This document shows positions 28,801 through 38,229 of a stretch of 49,992 nt of DNA, one piece after another (the first letter of the stretch is position 1; each line of letters begins with the position of its first letter). The translations under genes and the position numbers were made by a program. The stretch spans positions 1 through 49,992 of the forward strand of contig JAESUW010000041.1 of NCBI GenBank assembly GCA_016760525.1, in the 5' to 3' direction. The notes under the pieces are model-generated. The model searched no databases. It had not been told where the DNA came from and saw nothing but the letters and a program-made list of their open reading frames with translations. This stretch comes from Labilibaculum sp. GTDB taxonomy: Bacteria; Bacteroidota; Bacteroidia; Bacteroidales; Marinifilaceae.

Positions 28801-29540
28801 ATGATGCCAATAACATGTTGGATGTAATTGAGCGTGAGGGATTGATTGAAGCGAGTGCTGTTTATGGTTTGTTTCCTGCCAATAGCGTAGGTGATGATAT
28901 CGTATTGTATACCGATGAGGAAAGATCGAATGAGATTACAAGATTTTGTGGCGTTCGTCAGCAAGAGAAGTTCAAAAAAGGACTGAGTAGTTTGTGCTTA
29001 AGCGATTTTGTTGCTCCAATAGAATCGGACAGAATCGATTATGTGGGTGCTTTTGTTGTAACCGCAGGTTTGGGAATTGAAGATATTTTACAGAAATTTG
29101 CCGAAGATCATGATGATTACAACAGTATCATGATTAAAATTTTGGCTGACCGTTTGGCTGAGGCTTTTACCGAATTGTTACACGAAAAAATTCGAAAACA
29201 AGATTGGGGATATGCAACCGATGAGGAATTGGGATTGGAGGAGATGCTCCGGGAACATTATCAAGGAATTCGTCCTGCTTTTGGATATCCATCATTACCC
29301 GAGCATTCGGAAAAACAGGTGCTTTGGGATTTTCTTGATGTAGAAAAAAACATAGGTGCTACACTAACAGAGAGCTTTGCCATGTATCCGGCAGCCTCGG
29401 TAAGCGGATTGGTATTTGCCCATCCGGAGGCATTGTATTTCTCTATCGATAAAATAAAGGAAGATCAATTAAAGGATTATGCGTCCCGAAAAGGAATTAC
29501 AGAAGAAAAGGCAAAGAAGCTGTTAACAGCAATACTATAA
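25869..29540 (+). CDS. metH: Cobalamin-dependent methionine synthase
   Basis: A 1223-residue enzyme that methylates homocysteine from 5-methyltetrahydrofolate through cobalamin. The domains run in the classical order. The homocysteine domain starts [13 protein letters not shown] and has zinc ligands in GLNCAFGA and GGCCGTQP. The pterin domain has [14 protein letters not shown]. The cap and B12 domain contain [12 protein letters not shown], whose His759 is the lower cobalt ligand and falls at the same number as in the E. coli enzyme. The activation domain follows ([19 protein letters not shown]). A TTG start at 25857 is possible, but ATG at 25869 sits right after the kinase stop and begins as family members do. 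The whole protein is intact, so the organism needs B12 for this route. Confidence 0.97.
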   Translation: MEQKLISIKEALQKQILVLDGAMGTMIQAHRFTESDFRGDRFANFSSDQKGHNDLLTLTQPDIIKEIHKKFLEAGANIIETNTFNANAISLADYKLEELAYELNFEAVKNARTAVEEMNAIDPDTPRWVAGAIGPTNKTTSMSPKVEDPGYRDVGFDDLVEIYTEQIKGLLDGGVDALLIETIFDTLNAKAAVYAADLLLEERGLDTPIMISGTITDNSGRTLSGQTLEAFVTSMKCDRLLSIGLNCAFGAKDLVPYIQQLDTLLPVYVSVYPNAGLPNELGEYDETPETMLSDLKELLEGRKINIVGGCCGTQPEHIKIIADAVKNAIPRTIPVVEKETRLSGLELLRINSLTNFVNVGERTNVSGSLKFARLIREKKYEEALSIARNQVENGAQIIDVNMDDAMLDAEKEMDIFLKLLVSEPEISRVPIMIDSSKWSVLETGLKCVQGKCVVNSISMKEGEKEFIDHATKIKRYGAAAVVMAFDEKGQADTYERRIEICARAYKILTETVGFPAEDIIFDPNVLAIATGIEEHNNYAVDYIKTVKWIKANLPHAKISGGISNLSFSFRGNNTVREAMHSVFLYHAIKEGLDMGIVNPGMLQIYDEIEPELLQKVEDVVFNRKPEATERLIEFAEGLKSEGKVQVKIDAWREKPCFERLSYSLVKGITDYIVQDAEEARQKLPRALDVIEQPLMDGMNIVGNLFGEGKMFLPQVVKSARVMKKAVAYLQPFIEDEKNSLTDAKNSGKILMATVKGDVHDIGKNIVGVVLGCNNFEVIDLGVMVPSSKILEVAIKENVDAIGLSGLITPSLEEMCFVAEEMKRQGFDIPLVVGGATTSELHTAVKIEQNYENGVVHVVDASKSVGIFKQLCDKNKRDNFLVKTRGEYQIVREDYENKKPVEYYTLEEAKNNREQIDWKTAPICKPNKIGIQVLNNFSIGEIRKYIDWTFFFVAWEMKCMYPEIMEDPDLKDEAKLLFDDANNMLDVIEREGLIEASAVYGLFPANSVGDDIVLYTDEERSNEITRFCGVRQQEKFKKGLSSLCLSDFVAPIESDRIDYVGAFVVTAGLGIEDILQKFAEDHDDYNSIMIKILADRLAEAFTELLHEKIRKQDWGYATDEELGLEEMLREHYQGIRPAFGYPSLPEHSEKQVLWDFLDVEKNIGATLTESFAMYPAASVSGLVFAHPEALYFSIDKIKEDQLKDYASRKGITEEKAKKLLTAIL

Positions 29541-29618
29541 AAATGATTTATGAGATTTGCTTGTATTGAGAATGAATCTTATTTCTCAAATCTAATATCT
29601 CACATCTAAAATTAACCA

Positions 29619-30578
29619 ATGAAAGTAATAGAATTATTAAATCAAGCAATTGAGAATAAAACCACACATTTCTCTTTTGAATTGTTGCCTCCTTTACGGG
29701 GAAACAGCATAAGTAAAGTTTTTAATACCATAGATAAGCTGAAGGAATTTGATCCGAAGTACATAAATATTACTGCACATCGCGATGAAATGGTGTTTAC
29801 CGAATCGGCAAACGGAATTATCGAGAAGAAAATCACGCGAAAGCGTCCGGGCACTGTGGCCGTTGCTGCAGCAATTAAAAATAAGTACAAGCTTACGGTG
29901 GTTCCACATGTAATTTGCAGTGGTTTTTTACCCGAGGAAACAGAAAATGCTCTTTTAGATTTAAATTTCCTTGGTATTTATGATTTATTACTGTTGCGTG
30001 GAGATTCATCTTCCCGTCATGATTTTATTTCCAGTAATGGAGAGCATAAATATGCGGTTGATTTAATCAAGCAAGTAGATGAAATTAATAAAGGCAATTT
30101 TTTGGATGGAACACATGTCGAGCCTTTCGAAACTCCTTTCTCTTTCGGTACTGCCGGATATCCCGAAAAGCATGAAGAAGCTCCCAATTTGGATTCCGAT
30201 ATTTATTGGCTGAAGAAGAAAGTGGATGCCGGAGCTGAGTACATTGTTACACAAATGTTCTTCGATAATCAGAAGTATTTCGATTTTGTGAAGAAAGTAC
30301 GCGATGCTGGTATTACCGTTCCTGTTGTTCCGGGAATTAAGCCAATATCTGCATTAAGCCAATTAACAGTGCTTCCGCAGATTTTTAAAACTGATATTCC
30401 TGAAGCTTTAGCGGCCGAAGTGCGCAAATGCAAAACCAACGATGAGGTTAAGCAAGTTGGAACCGAATGGGGAATTCAGCAAGGAAAAGAATTGATACAA
30501 CACGGTGTTCCTTCATTGCACTTTTATACTTTAATGGCATCTAATTGTGTTCGAAATATCGCGAAAGCGATTTACTAG
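29619..30578 (+). CDS. metF: 5,10-methylenetetrahydrofolate reductase
   Basis: A 319-residue FAD enzyme that makes 5-methyltetrahydrofolate, the methyl donor of MetH. The FSFELLPPLRGNS start corresponds to the conserved FEFFPPK region. LLLRGDSS and YIVTQMFFDNQKYFDFV are the folate/FAD barrel landmarks, and PVVPGIKPI follows. The ELLPP variant in place of EFFPP is common in Bacteroidota. It is the last gene of the met operon, followed 26 bp later by a terminator. Confidence 0.95.
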   Translation: MKVIELLNQAIENKTTHFSFELLPPLRGNSISKVFNTIDKLKEFDPKYINITAHRDEMVFTESANGIIEKKITRKRPGTVAVAAAIKNKYKLTVVPHVICSGFLPEETENALLDLNFLGIYDLLLLRGDSSSRHDFISSNGEHKYAVDLIKQVDEINKGNFLDGTHVEPFETPFSFGTAGYPEKHEEAPNLDSDIYWLKKKVDAGAEYIVTQMFFDNQKYFDFVKKVRDAGITVPVVPGIKPISALSQLTVLPQIFKTDIPEALAAEVRKCKTNDEVKQVGTEWGIQQGKELIQHGVPSLHFYTLMASNCVRNIAKAIY

Positions 30579-30604
30579 TTTAATTTGTATTTAGCTTTTG
30601 GAAT

Positions 30605-30643
30605 AAAAACCGCTGTCTCTGATTGTTCAGGATGGCGGTTTTT
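30605..30643 (+). terminator. Terminator of the met operon
   Basis: AAAAACCGC (30605-30613) pairs with GCGGTTTTT (30635-30643), ending in a T-run, just after the metF stop. Confidence 0.85.
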
Positions 30644-30728
30644 GTATTCCTGATAAATGATTTAACCCAAACGTAATATTTAAATCATATTTAAAACTTA
30701 CTTTATTAGTTCTTTTCAATAAAAAAAA

Positions 30729-33700
30729 ATGATGATTCGTAGTTTTCTGCGTAGGCTAAGTTGTACATTTATTTTTGTTGTCTTTTTCTTTCATTTATTT
30801 GGACTATCCCCTGTCCGGTTTCAGCAAATAACCACCGAAGATGGTCTTTCAAACAATACAATTTTAAGTATTGATCAGGATCATTTTGGCAGAATTTGGT
30901 TTGCTACTTACGATGGTTTAACCTGTTTTGATGGTATTGGTTACCACATTTTTCATCATATTCCGCTACAAGTCGGAAATACCATTCCAAATTGCAAAGC
31001 AGAACAAATTTTAGTTGACTCTATAGGCAATGTTTGGGCTCTTTTTGAAAACAATGAATTGATTCGAATTGAAGGAAATCAAGGAGGTTGTATTTCGTAC
31101 AGCCATTTACAAGACGGTAGTAATTCCTCTGTAGAACTAGCACTGGATAAGGATGGTATGTTGCTTCTTATTAGTAATGAAACCAATTTTAAATATATCC
31201 CTGAAAAGGATGATTTTATTCCTTACCAGCTTACTGATTTTAAAAAGAGGTCGGAATTAATTGCTGATATTCAGAAAAAACTGGAGCAAATTATTCCTGA
31301 TGTAAAAGTTTTCTCATTTTATAAATCAACAAAGGATCATAGTTTATGGATTAGCACATTAAATTATGGCATCTTCGAAATACCCAATGGCGATTATTCT
31401 AAAGCAATAAATTATCAGGACTCTGCAAAAGACACATATTGTATTTCCTGTAATGAAGTGTACTGTATTTTTGTAGATCGGTCGGGAAATGTATGGGCTG
31501 GAACCAAAGATGGAGGTGTAAACAGATCATTTGTAACTGGAAATTCTTTCAGAGCTTACCTACATAACAACAATTCTGAAAATACCATTCCTTCAGGAAC
31601 CATAAGAGCAGTTTATAAAGAAAAAAATGGAAAATTATGGATTGGCACCTATAACAAAGGCATTGCTGTTCTGAACAAAGATGTTTACAGCTATATTAAA
31701 TTTTCGAAAGAGAAACAGTCTGATAAATGGGATTGGATAAGGTGTATCTATCAGACATCAGATGGATATATTTGGGTTGGCACTTATGCCGGACTATGTA
31801 GAATTCATCCCGAAACAATGGAAAAAAAATACTTTGATCCTGGTTTGGGTAAAAACTCGATCAGTAAAGGACGAATTTACAGCATCACCGAAGATGCAAA
31901 AGGAAACCTGTTTATAGGTGAGTGGGGAAGTATTGATTATTTTGATAGAAAAGAAAATACATTTACAAGAATAGATACCATTAGTAATTTAGAGGGTAAA
32001 AACATACGTAAATTACTGCTCAGTATGGATGGTCGCCTTTGGATAGGTACCGAATCTTCGGGTGTTTCAGTTATAGATACGAGTAATTTTAAGCTAATAA
32101 ATCATTACCAGAATAATGTTGGTTGTTTAAACTCAATAAACAGCAACAGTATTTTCGATATTTATGAAGATAAAACCGGAACAATCTGGGTTGGAAGTTT
32201 TGGTGGCTTGAATAGTATTAGCAATACTGGAACAATAAATAATTTTTACGTAATAAATAAAAGTCTACAATCTACCCTTATTTACAAAATTTATGAAGAT
32301 GAGAAGGAGAATTTATGGTGCAGTACTGCAAAGGGTATTGTTCGGATAAAAAAGAAAACTCAGCAAATTCGTGTGTACGATAAATCAGACGGATGCCTGA
32401 TTTTTGAGTTTTCGGAAGGAGCAGGATATCAGGATTGTTATGGAAATTTATTTTTTGGTGGAGGAAATGGACTTAGTTATTTTCATCCCGATTCGATAGC
32501 AACAATTAGCAATGTACCAACAGTTTTACTCGAATCAGTTTTGGTTAATGAGATAAGTTTAGCCATTCCATACCTGGCATCTGGACAGGATTCCTCTTTT
32601 CAATTTTCAGCTTGGGAAAATGACCTTTCATTTGATATTAAGTCCATCATGATTAATTCTTCGGGTAAGAATAAAATAGCATGGAAATTGATTCCCTTTG
32701 ATGAGGAATTTCAATTGGTTGATGGATCTGTAAGTAAACCTAAATATTTTCATTTGGCATCGGGTGAGTATAAATTGTTGGTGAAATCGGCAAATGCAGA
32801 TGATGTTTGGTCTGATACAAAACAGGTTTTTTCATTTGAAATAGCCAAACCATTTTGGATGGAGATCTATTTCTTTATTTCATTAGCATGTTTTGTTGGT
32901 TTGTGTATCATTTTTGTCAGCAGGTTCCGTTTGATTCAAATCAAACAGAGAAATCAACATCTTGAAGGAGTTGTTTTGAGACGAACTCAAAAAATAGAGA
33001 ACCAAAAGCAGGATTTGGAACGAACAAACAAGGTTTTGGAAGATCGAAATGCTAAAGTTCTGGCTCAAAAAGATCAGATTTTAGCCCAACGAGACCACCT
33101 TTTAGAGATGCACAACAAACTGGAAGAACTAAACCGCTTAAAGCAAAATTTCTTCACCAATATTTCTCACGACATTCGTACACCTTTATCTTTGATTGTT
33201 GCACCTTTAAGTGAAATGCTCCAAAATAAAAATCTCCCTTTGGAACTGATCCCTAAATTGCAGTGTATGCAAACCAATTCTACCTATATTCTTCAATTGT
33301 TAAATCAGGTATTGGATAAGAAAAAGCTTGAAGTGGGCGGTTTACAATTAATTTTCACACAAGGTGATATTATAAGAGCTTTTAAATCAACAGTAAATTC
33401 TTTTACAGATCAGGTAAAGTCAAATGGCTTAAATTTGAGTTTCTCATCCAATAAGGAAAGCTATAGCAGTAGATACGATTACGACAAATTGCAGCAAATT
33501 TTATTTAATCTGCTTGCAAATGCAATTAAATTCACTCCATTTGGAGGCAAGGTTGCTTGTCGTCTGTCTTTTAATAATGATGGCTTTGAATTTAGTGTAG
33601 CCGATACCGGAATTGGAATTCCCAGCGATAGAATTCAACATATTTTTGACAGGTACTATCAGGTTGGAAAATCGTTACAAGCCGAAAATCAGGGAGTAGG

Positions 33701-34679
33701 AATAGGCCTGTCGTTGGTAAATGATTTTGTGAAATTGCTAAAAGGAGCAGTTTGTGTGGAAAGTGAGGAAGAGCAGGGAAGTAAATTCACCGTTCGTCTC
33801 CCTTTTCTTTGTAACGGAAAAACAGGCAATATTTATTCTGTAACAGATGTTGAGGATCGAAAAGTAGAAAACATTGAGGATTCATCTGCCAATGTAAATT
33901 CACATAGTTTGAATAAAGAACTGATTTTACTGGTCGAGGATAATTGTGATTTGAGAGAATATCTTACGGATATTTTATCTGGAAAATACCGTGTTGTTGC
34001 TGTAGAGAATGGTTGTGATGCTATGAGATATTTGAAGAAAAACTGTTCTGTAAGTTTGATTTTATCCGATTGGATGATGCCCAAAATGGATGGAATTGAA
34101 TTGTGTAAAATGGTGAAGAAAAAAGGGAGATATCAGACAATACCTTTTATTTTACTAACTGCATTGTCTGAAATTAACAATCAGAAAGAGGGATATTGGG
34201 CAGGTATCGACGAGTTTGTATCCAAACCCTTTGATCCTGAATTGTTATTTGTAAAAATATCAAACCTGATAAAAAGAAACAAACAAATAAGGAAGGCCGC
34301 CAGAGTAAATGAAATAATAAAGCCCGAGAACAAACAGGTAAAAACTTTTGACGAAAAATTAATTGAAAAATTGAAAACTTTGGTTGAAGAACAAATTTCC
34401 AATTCGGCATTTGGACAATCAGAATTAGCAAAGGGACTTGGAATGAGCCAAATGCAACTGTACCGGAAATTAAAGGATTTATTGCAAATGGCACCCAATG
34501 AATTCATTCGCACCATCCGGATAAAAAGGGCGATTCAGCTTTTGGAAAAAGAAGGATTTACAATTAACGAGGTGAGTTATATGGTAGGATTCAATGATCC
34601 GAAGTATTTTAGTCGCTGTTTTACAAAAGAATTAGGAACCAGTCCTTCAAAATTCAGGCTTTCAAAACTGGTGCCGTAA
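30729..34679 (+). CDS. Hybrid two-component system regulator (HTCS)
   Basis: A 1316-residue one-protein sensor and transcription factor. An N-terminal signal/anchor (about 10-27) leads into two periplasmic beta-propellers built of repeats such as IWVGTYAGLCRI and LWIGTESSGVSVI, then a Y_Y_Y domain (about 620-705). A transmembrane helix (about 710-731) and a coiled coil precede HisKA with His814 (NISHDIRTPLS), HATPase_c (NLLANAIKFTPFGG, DTGIGIP, GVGIGLSLV), a receiver domain with Asp1114 (LSDWMMPKMDG) and an AraC-type HTH at the C-terminus (VSYMVGFNDPKYFSRCF). HTCS proteins sense a breakdown product in the periplasm and activate the neighbouring susCD genes; adjacency to susC at 35139 indicates that target. 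Confidence 0.93.
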   Translation: MMIRSFLRRLSCTFIFVVFFFHLFGLSPVRFQQITTEDGLSNNTILSIDQDHFGRIWFATYDGLTCFDGIGYHIFHHIPLQVGNTIPNCKAEQILVDSIGNVWALFENNELIRIEGNQGGCISYSHLQDGSNSSVELALDKDGMLLLISNETNFKYIPEKDDFIPYQLTDFKKRSELIADIQKKLEQIIPDVKVFSFYKSTKDHSLWISTLNYGIFEIPNGDYSKAINYQDSAKDTYCISCNEVYCIFVDRSGNVWAGTKDGGVNRSFVTGNSFRAYLHNNNSENTIPSGTIRAVYKEKNGKLWIGTYNKGIAVLNKDVYSYIKFSKEKQSDKWDWIRCIYQTSDGYIWVGTYAGLCRIHPETMEKKYFDPGLGKNSISKGRIYSITEDAKGNLFIGEWGSIDYFDRKENTFTRIDTISNLEGKNIRKLLLSMDGRLWIGTESSGVSVIDTSNFKLINHYQNNVGCLNSINSNSIFDIYEDKTGTIWVGSFGGLNSISNTGTINNFYVINKSLQSTLIYKIYEDEKENLWCSTAKGIVRIKKKTQQIRVYDKSDGCLIFEFSEGAGYQDCYGNLFFGGGNGLSYFHPDSIATISNVPTVLLESVLVNEISLAIPYLASGQDSSFQFSAWENDLSFDIKSIMINSSGKNKIAWKLIPFDEEFQLVDGSVSKPKYFHLASGEYKLLVKSANADDVWSDTKQVFSFEIAKPFWMEIYFFISLACFVGLCIIFVSRFRLIQIKQRNQHLEGVVLRRTQKIENQKQDLERTNKVLEDRNAKVLAQKDQILAQRDHLLEMHNKLEELNRLKQNFFTNISHDIRTPLSLIVAPLSEMLQNKNLPLELIPKLQCMQTNSTYILQLLNQVLDKKKLEVGGLQLIFTQGDIIRAFKSTVNSFTDQVKSNGLNLSFSSNKESYSSRYDYDKLQQILFNLLANAIKFTPFGGKVACRLSFNNDGFEFSVADTGIGIPSDRIQHIFDRYYQVGKSLQAENQGVGIGLSLVNDFVKLLKGAVCVESEEEQGSKFTVRLPFLCNGKTGNIYSVTDVEDRKVENIEDSSANVNSHSLNKELILLVEDNCDLREYLTDILSGKYRVVAVENGCDAMRYLKKNCSVSLILSDWMMPKMDGIELCKMVKKKGRYQTIPFILLTALSEINNQKEGYWAGIDEFVSKPFDPELLFVKISNLIKRNKQIRKAARVNEIIKPENKQVKTFDEKLIEKLKTLVEEQISNSAFGQSELAKGLGMSQMQLYRKLKDLLQMAPNEFIRTIRIKRAIQLLEKEGFTINEVSYMVGFNDPKYFSRCFTKELGTSPSKFRLSKLVP

Positions 34680-34714
34680 GTTGTCCTTGTTTTTCAAATG
34701 CTGATTGTTATAAA

Positions 34715-34798
34715 ACCACAGATTACACTGATTTTCACAAATTTAAATTTATAGCTTAGGAAATATGAGTTCATTTTAAATTTGTGTTAATCTGTGGT
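34715..34798. repeat. Large inverted repeat of the ACCACAGATTA type
   Basis: ACCACAGATTA (34715-34725) and its exact complement TAATCTGTGGT (34788-34798) bracket a second pair, CACAAATTTA (34736-34745) and TAAATTTGTG (34777-34786). It lies 36 bp after the HTCS stop. Similar 'accacagattacac' elements are common between Bacteroidota genes in my recollection. It may double as the HTCS terminator, although no T-run follows. Confidence 0.75.
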
Positions 34799-34933
34799 AT
34801 AATAGTCTGAGTTTAATTTATGGTAAGAGGTATTTAAAAACCAGTACCAAGCGTAGTTAAATTATTGAGCAAATTCAAGTTGATATTATCCTAAAATCAA
34901 GCTATCGTTAAGCCATTGTTATTGCAGAAATTG

Positions 34934-35003
34934 TCCACTTTTTAAGTTTGTAAAATCCACTTTTTGCAAGAAATATCCACTCTTTTCGAAAAGAATATCC
35001 CCA
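34934..35003 (+). promoter_or_regulatory. Four direct repeats before susC, probable HTCS operator
   Basis: TCCACTTTTT begins at 34934 and 34956, TCCACTCTTT at 34976 and a weaker TCCCCA at 34998: steps of 22, 20 and 22 bp, so all lie on one face of the helix. This is what tandem AraC-type regulator dimers would bind. A weak TACTTTAG box (35024-35031, one mismatch to TAnnTTTG) lies about 20 bp downstream, in place for an activated promoter of susC. The rest of the 459-bp gap holds the inverted repeat at 34715 and no ORF. Confidence 0.6.
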
Positions 35004-35138
35004 TGCTATCATGAAGCTTATTATACTTTAGATCATGAATTTCAAGCCATAAAAAAACAAAGTACCATCAATTTATTTTTCCTGATCAATGATATGGCTG
35101 GGACGTTGCAATCGTAAAAAATCAAAATATTTGAAAAA

Positions 35139-38100
35139 ATGAAAAAACTATTTTTAATGTTTTCACTAGCCATACTATCCACATTGGTTATGTCGCAAAC
35201 AAAGCTTACTGGAGTGGTTTATGATCAAACTAACTTGCCTATGGTTGGTGCGAGTATCTTTATTAAAGGAACCACTAATGGCACGGTAAGTAACCTTGAT
35301 GGGATATTTACCTTAGAAACCGAAAAGAAAGAAGGGATTATTGTTGTTTCTTTTATTGGATTTCAAACAGTCGAGAGAGAGTTTAAAGCTTCTCAAATTT
35401 TTTCTATTGTAATAGAACCGGAATTAACCAGCTTGAATGATGTATTGATAATTGGTTATGGTTCGGTTAAGAAAGAAGATGTAACCGGATCGGTTGCTGC
35501 AATTGAAAATATGGAGCAAATTAGTAGTCGCCCTGTGTCTTCTCCACAAGATTTTTTCCAGGGAAGTGTTGCCGGCGTAACTGTGCAACAACAAGGTGGC
35601 AGTCCTACCAATCAGGCATCAATTACCATTCGTGGGGTTGGATCTGTAAACAACGAATCGCCACTATGGGTTGTTGACGGAATGCCATATTACGGAGGAA
35701 CACTTAATCCTAACGATATTGAGTCTATTACAGTTTTGAAAGATGCTGCTTCGGCTGCTATTTATGGAGCACAAGCAGCTTCTGGAGTAATTGTGGTGAC
35801 TACTAAAAGCGGAGAATCCGGTAAATTATCAGTTGCTATTGATGCTTACGCCGGTATTCAGAAAGCTGTAAACTTACCGACTCCTTTAACTGCTGAGCAA
35901 CAAAACTGGGCTTACAATATTGCTGCTGATAATAGTGGTGTGGAACGCGATCCTGCTCGTGATATTATACAAAATTCATGGGGTGGTGTAAATCGCACCA
36001 ACTGGATTGACGAAGTTTTTAGAACAGCAGCAATTTATAACACGAATGTTGCTTTGCGTGGAGGAAACGAAAAAGGAAAATACAGTGCTTCCTTTAACTA
36101 TCAGAAAAGAGATGGACTGCTATTGGATACTTCTTTGGAACGAATTGGCTTACGGGTAAAATCGGAATACAAGCTAAGTGACAAATTAAAAATTGGTCAG
36201 AACCTGTATGTAACCAACGAGGAAGCTGTTGGAACAAATACCTCATCAAGTTATTCTGGTGTTATTATTAATGCGATATATATGCCTTCGGCAGCACCTG
36301 TTTACGACGAAGAAGGAAACTTCCATGGTGTTGCCCCCGAAGGGTCGGTATATGCAGGAACTTACGGAGATATTTATAATCCGGTAGCATTGTTAAAGCG
36401 TCCGACAGTTAGCAATCCGGCAACTTATATTGATGTTAATGTGTATGCCGAATTGGATGTTTTGAATGGACTAAAATATCGTTCTTCTTTTTCGTTGAGT
36501 CAAATGGATTCGGAATACAAAAAATTTTCTCCTCGTATTCCCGAAAATGGCCGTCCGTCAGAAATGAACTACCTGGATCAGAGTTGGTCGAAAAGAAACA
36601 AATGGATATGGGACAATCAAATTACATATACCAAAGAATTTGGAGAGCATAAACTTGATTTTACCGGAGTATATTCGGCACAAAAAACCGAATATGAAAG
36701 CAATACGGTAAATGCCAGAGATTTTTCAAGGGAAGAAAGCTGGTATCAGTATATAGGAAATGCTGTAGAGATTAGTGATTATAGCAGCAATGCTTATGAA
36801 GACGCATTGTATTCTGTTATTGGACGTATTCGCTATAGCTATAACGATAAATATTTTCTATCGGGTAGCGTTCGCAGAGATCAGACTTCCCGTTTGGCAA
36901 AAAAGAACAACAGCGATGTTTTCCCTTCAGTATCAGCAGCATGGAAAATTAGCAACGAATCGTTTTTGAATGATATAAATTGGATTCGTAATATGAAATT
37001 GCGTGCATCGTGGGGAGAAATAGGTAACATTCAATCGGTAAATTACTATGCCTACAACGTGCCAATGTCTTCGCAACGGCCCACAATGGGAGAAGGCAAT
37101 GCACAAAGAGTCCCTGGTTACTATGTCAATCAACAATCAAATCCTGACTTAAAATGGGAAACTTCAGAATCGTTTGATGTAGGGGTAGATTTATCATTGT
37201 TCAGCGGACGTGTTGAAATTACTTCTGATTATTTCGTTAAGAAAACCAATAATATGATCATGACTAATGCCGCAGATTCTCATTCAGGAGTGAGTGCCGG
37301 GCCGACATCGAATGTAGGTACTGTTGAAAATAAAGGGTTTGAGTTATCTACTACTTTTAAAGGAAAAGCAGGAGATGTAAAGTACTCCGTTAGTGCTAAT
37401 CTTTCATCCATTAAAAATGAACTAAAAGATTTGGACGAATATACGAGTGATTATATCTATCACGGTAATGAGGTACGATCAACACTTTATCCATATCGTT
37501 CCGAGCCGGGAGAAGAATTGTACTCTTATTATTTAATTTCCAATGCGGGAACTTTTAAATCTCAAAGCGAAATAGATGCTTATGTTGGTACCGATGGACA
37601 ATTAATTCAGCCCAATGCAAAACCCGGGGATTTAAAATTTGTAGATACAAACAAGGATGGTAAAATAGACAACGATGACCGTAGCTTTAAAGGAAATGCA
37701 TTCCCTGATTTTACTTATGGATTCAACTTTTCTATAGATTATAAAAACTTCGATTTGTCGATGTCATTTCAGGGAGTATCAGGAGCTAAACTGTTTAATG
37801 GATATAAGTACACAACTTACAATGCTGCACAACAGGGATATAACCTCGACAACAGGGTATTGTCGTCATGGTCTGCAAGCAACCCGAATTCAAACATCCC
37901 AATGTTGCGGATGGATGATCCGAACTCAAATTTTACCACCAATTCCGATTGGTATTTGGAAGATGGCTCTTACTTGCGCATGAAAAACCTTACCATAGGA
38001 TACAATTTTCCATCAGGATTGATGAACACACTTTATCCGGGCTCTTCATTACGTCTGTATTTATCTGGTGAAAATTTGTTCACAATTACCGACTACACCG

Positions 38101-38192
38101 GAATGGATCCTGAAGTTGGAGGTATTGGATTAGATACGGGAACCTATCCGGTAGCAAGAACCTTTTCGGCAGGAGTGTCATTCAAATTTTAA
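35139..38192 (+). CDS. SusC/RagA-family TonB-dependent outer-membrane transporter
   Basis: A 1017-residue outer-membrane transporter. A signal peptide (1-19, ending VMSQ) is followed by a carboxypeptidase-D-like regulatory domain (about 22-95, LTGVVYDQTNLPMVGASIFI). The SusC-specific link (VLIIGYGSVKKEDVTGSVA) leads to the TonB plug (about 125-225), then a 22-strand barrel ending VARTFSAGVSFKF with a terminal Phe. It forms a lidded pore complex with the SusD-like lipoprotein encoded 37 bp downstream and imports ligands too large for porins. The substrate cannot be read directly; downstream phosphatases suggest phosphorylated or phosphodiester compounds. Confidence 0.95.
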   Translation: MKKLFLMFSLAILSTLVMSQTKLTGVVYDQTNLPMVGASIFIKGTTNGTVSNLDGIFTLETEKKEGIIVVSFIGFQTVEREFKASQIFSIVIEPELTSLNDVLIIGYGSVKKEDVTGSVAAIENMEQISSRPVSSPQDFFQGSVAGVTVQQQGGSPTNQASITIRGVGSVNNESPLWVVDGMPYYGGTLNPNDIESITVLKDAASAAIYGAQAASGVIVVTTKSGESGKLSVAIDAYAGIQKAVNLPTPLTAEQQNWAYNIAADNSGVERDPARDIIQNSWGGVNRTNWIDEVFRTAAIYNTNVALRGGNEKGKYSASFNYQKRDGLLLDTSLERIGLRVKSEYKLSDKLKIGQNLYVTNEEAVGTNTSSSYSGVIINAIYMPSAAPVYDEEGNFHGVAPEGSVYAGTYGDIYNPVALLKRPTVSNPATYIDVNVYAELDVLNGLKYRSSFSLSQMDSEYKKFSPRIPENGRPSEMNYLDQSWSKRNKWIWDNQITYTKEFGEHKLDFTGVYSAQKTEYESNTVNARDFSREESWYQYIGNAVEISDYSSNAYEDALYSVIGRIRYSYNDKYFLSGSVRRDQTSRLAKKNNSDVFPSVSAAWKISNESFLNDINWIRNMKLRASWGEIGNIQSVNYYAYNVPMSSQRPTMGEGNAQRVPGYYVNQQSNPDLKWETSESFDVGVDLSLFSGRVEITSDYFVKKTNNMIMTNAADSHSGVSAGPTSNVGTVENKGFELSTTFKGKAGDVKYSVSANLSSIKNELKDLDEYTSDYIYHGNEVRSTLYPYRSEPGEELYSYYLISNAGTFKSQSEIDAYVGTDGQLIQPNAKPGDLKFVDTNKDGKIDNDDRSFKGNAFPDFTYGFNFSIDYKNFDLSMSFQGVSGAKLFNGYKYTTYNAAQQGYNLDNRVLSSWSASNPNSNIPMLRMDDPNSNFTTNSDWYLEDGSYLRMKNLTIGYNFPSGLMNTLYPGSSLRLYLSGENLFTITDYTGMDPEVGGIGLDTGTYPVARTFSAGVSFKF

Positions 38193-38229
38193 TTGATCTC
38201 GGTATTAATTATTAAAAAATACGATAATC

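Noticed and set aside
34174-34516. Overlapping minus-strand ORFs at the 3' end of the HTCS gene
   Set aside because: They oppose the receiver-HTH coding sequence and lack any recognisable feature.
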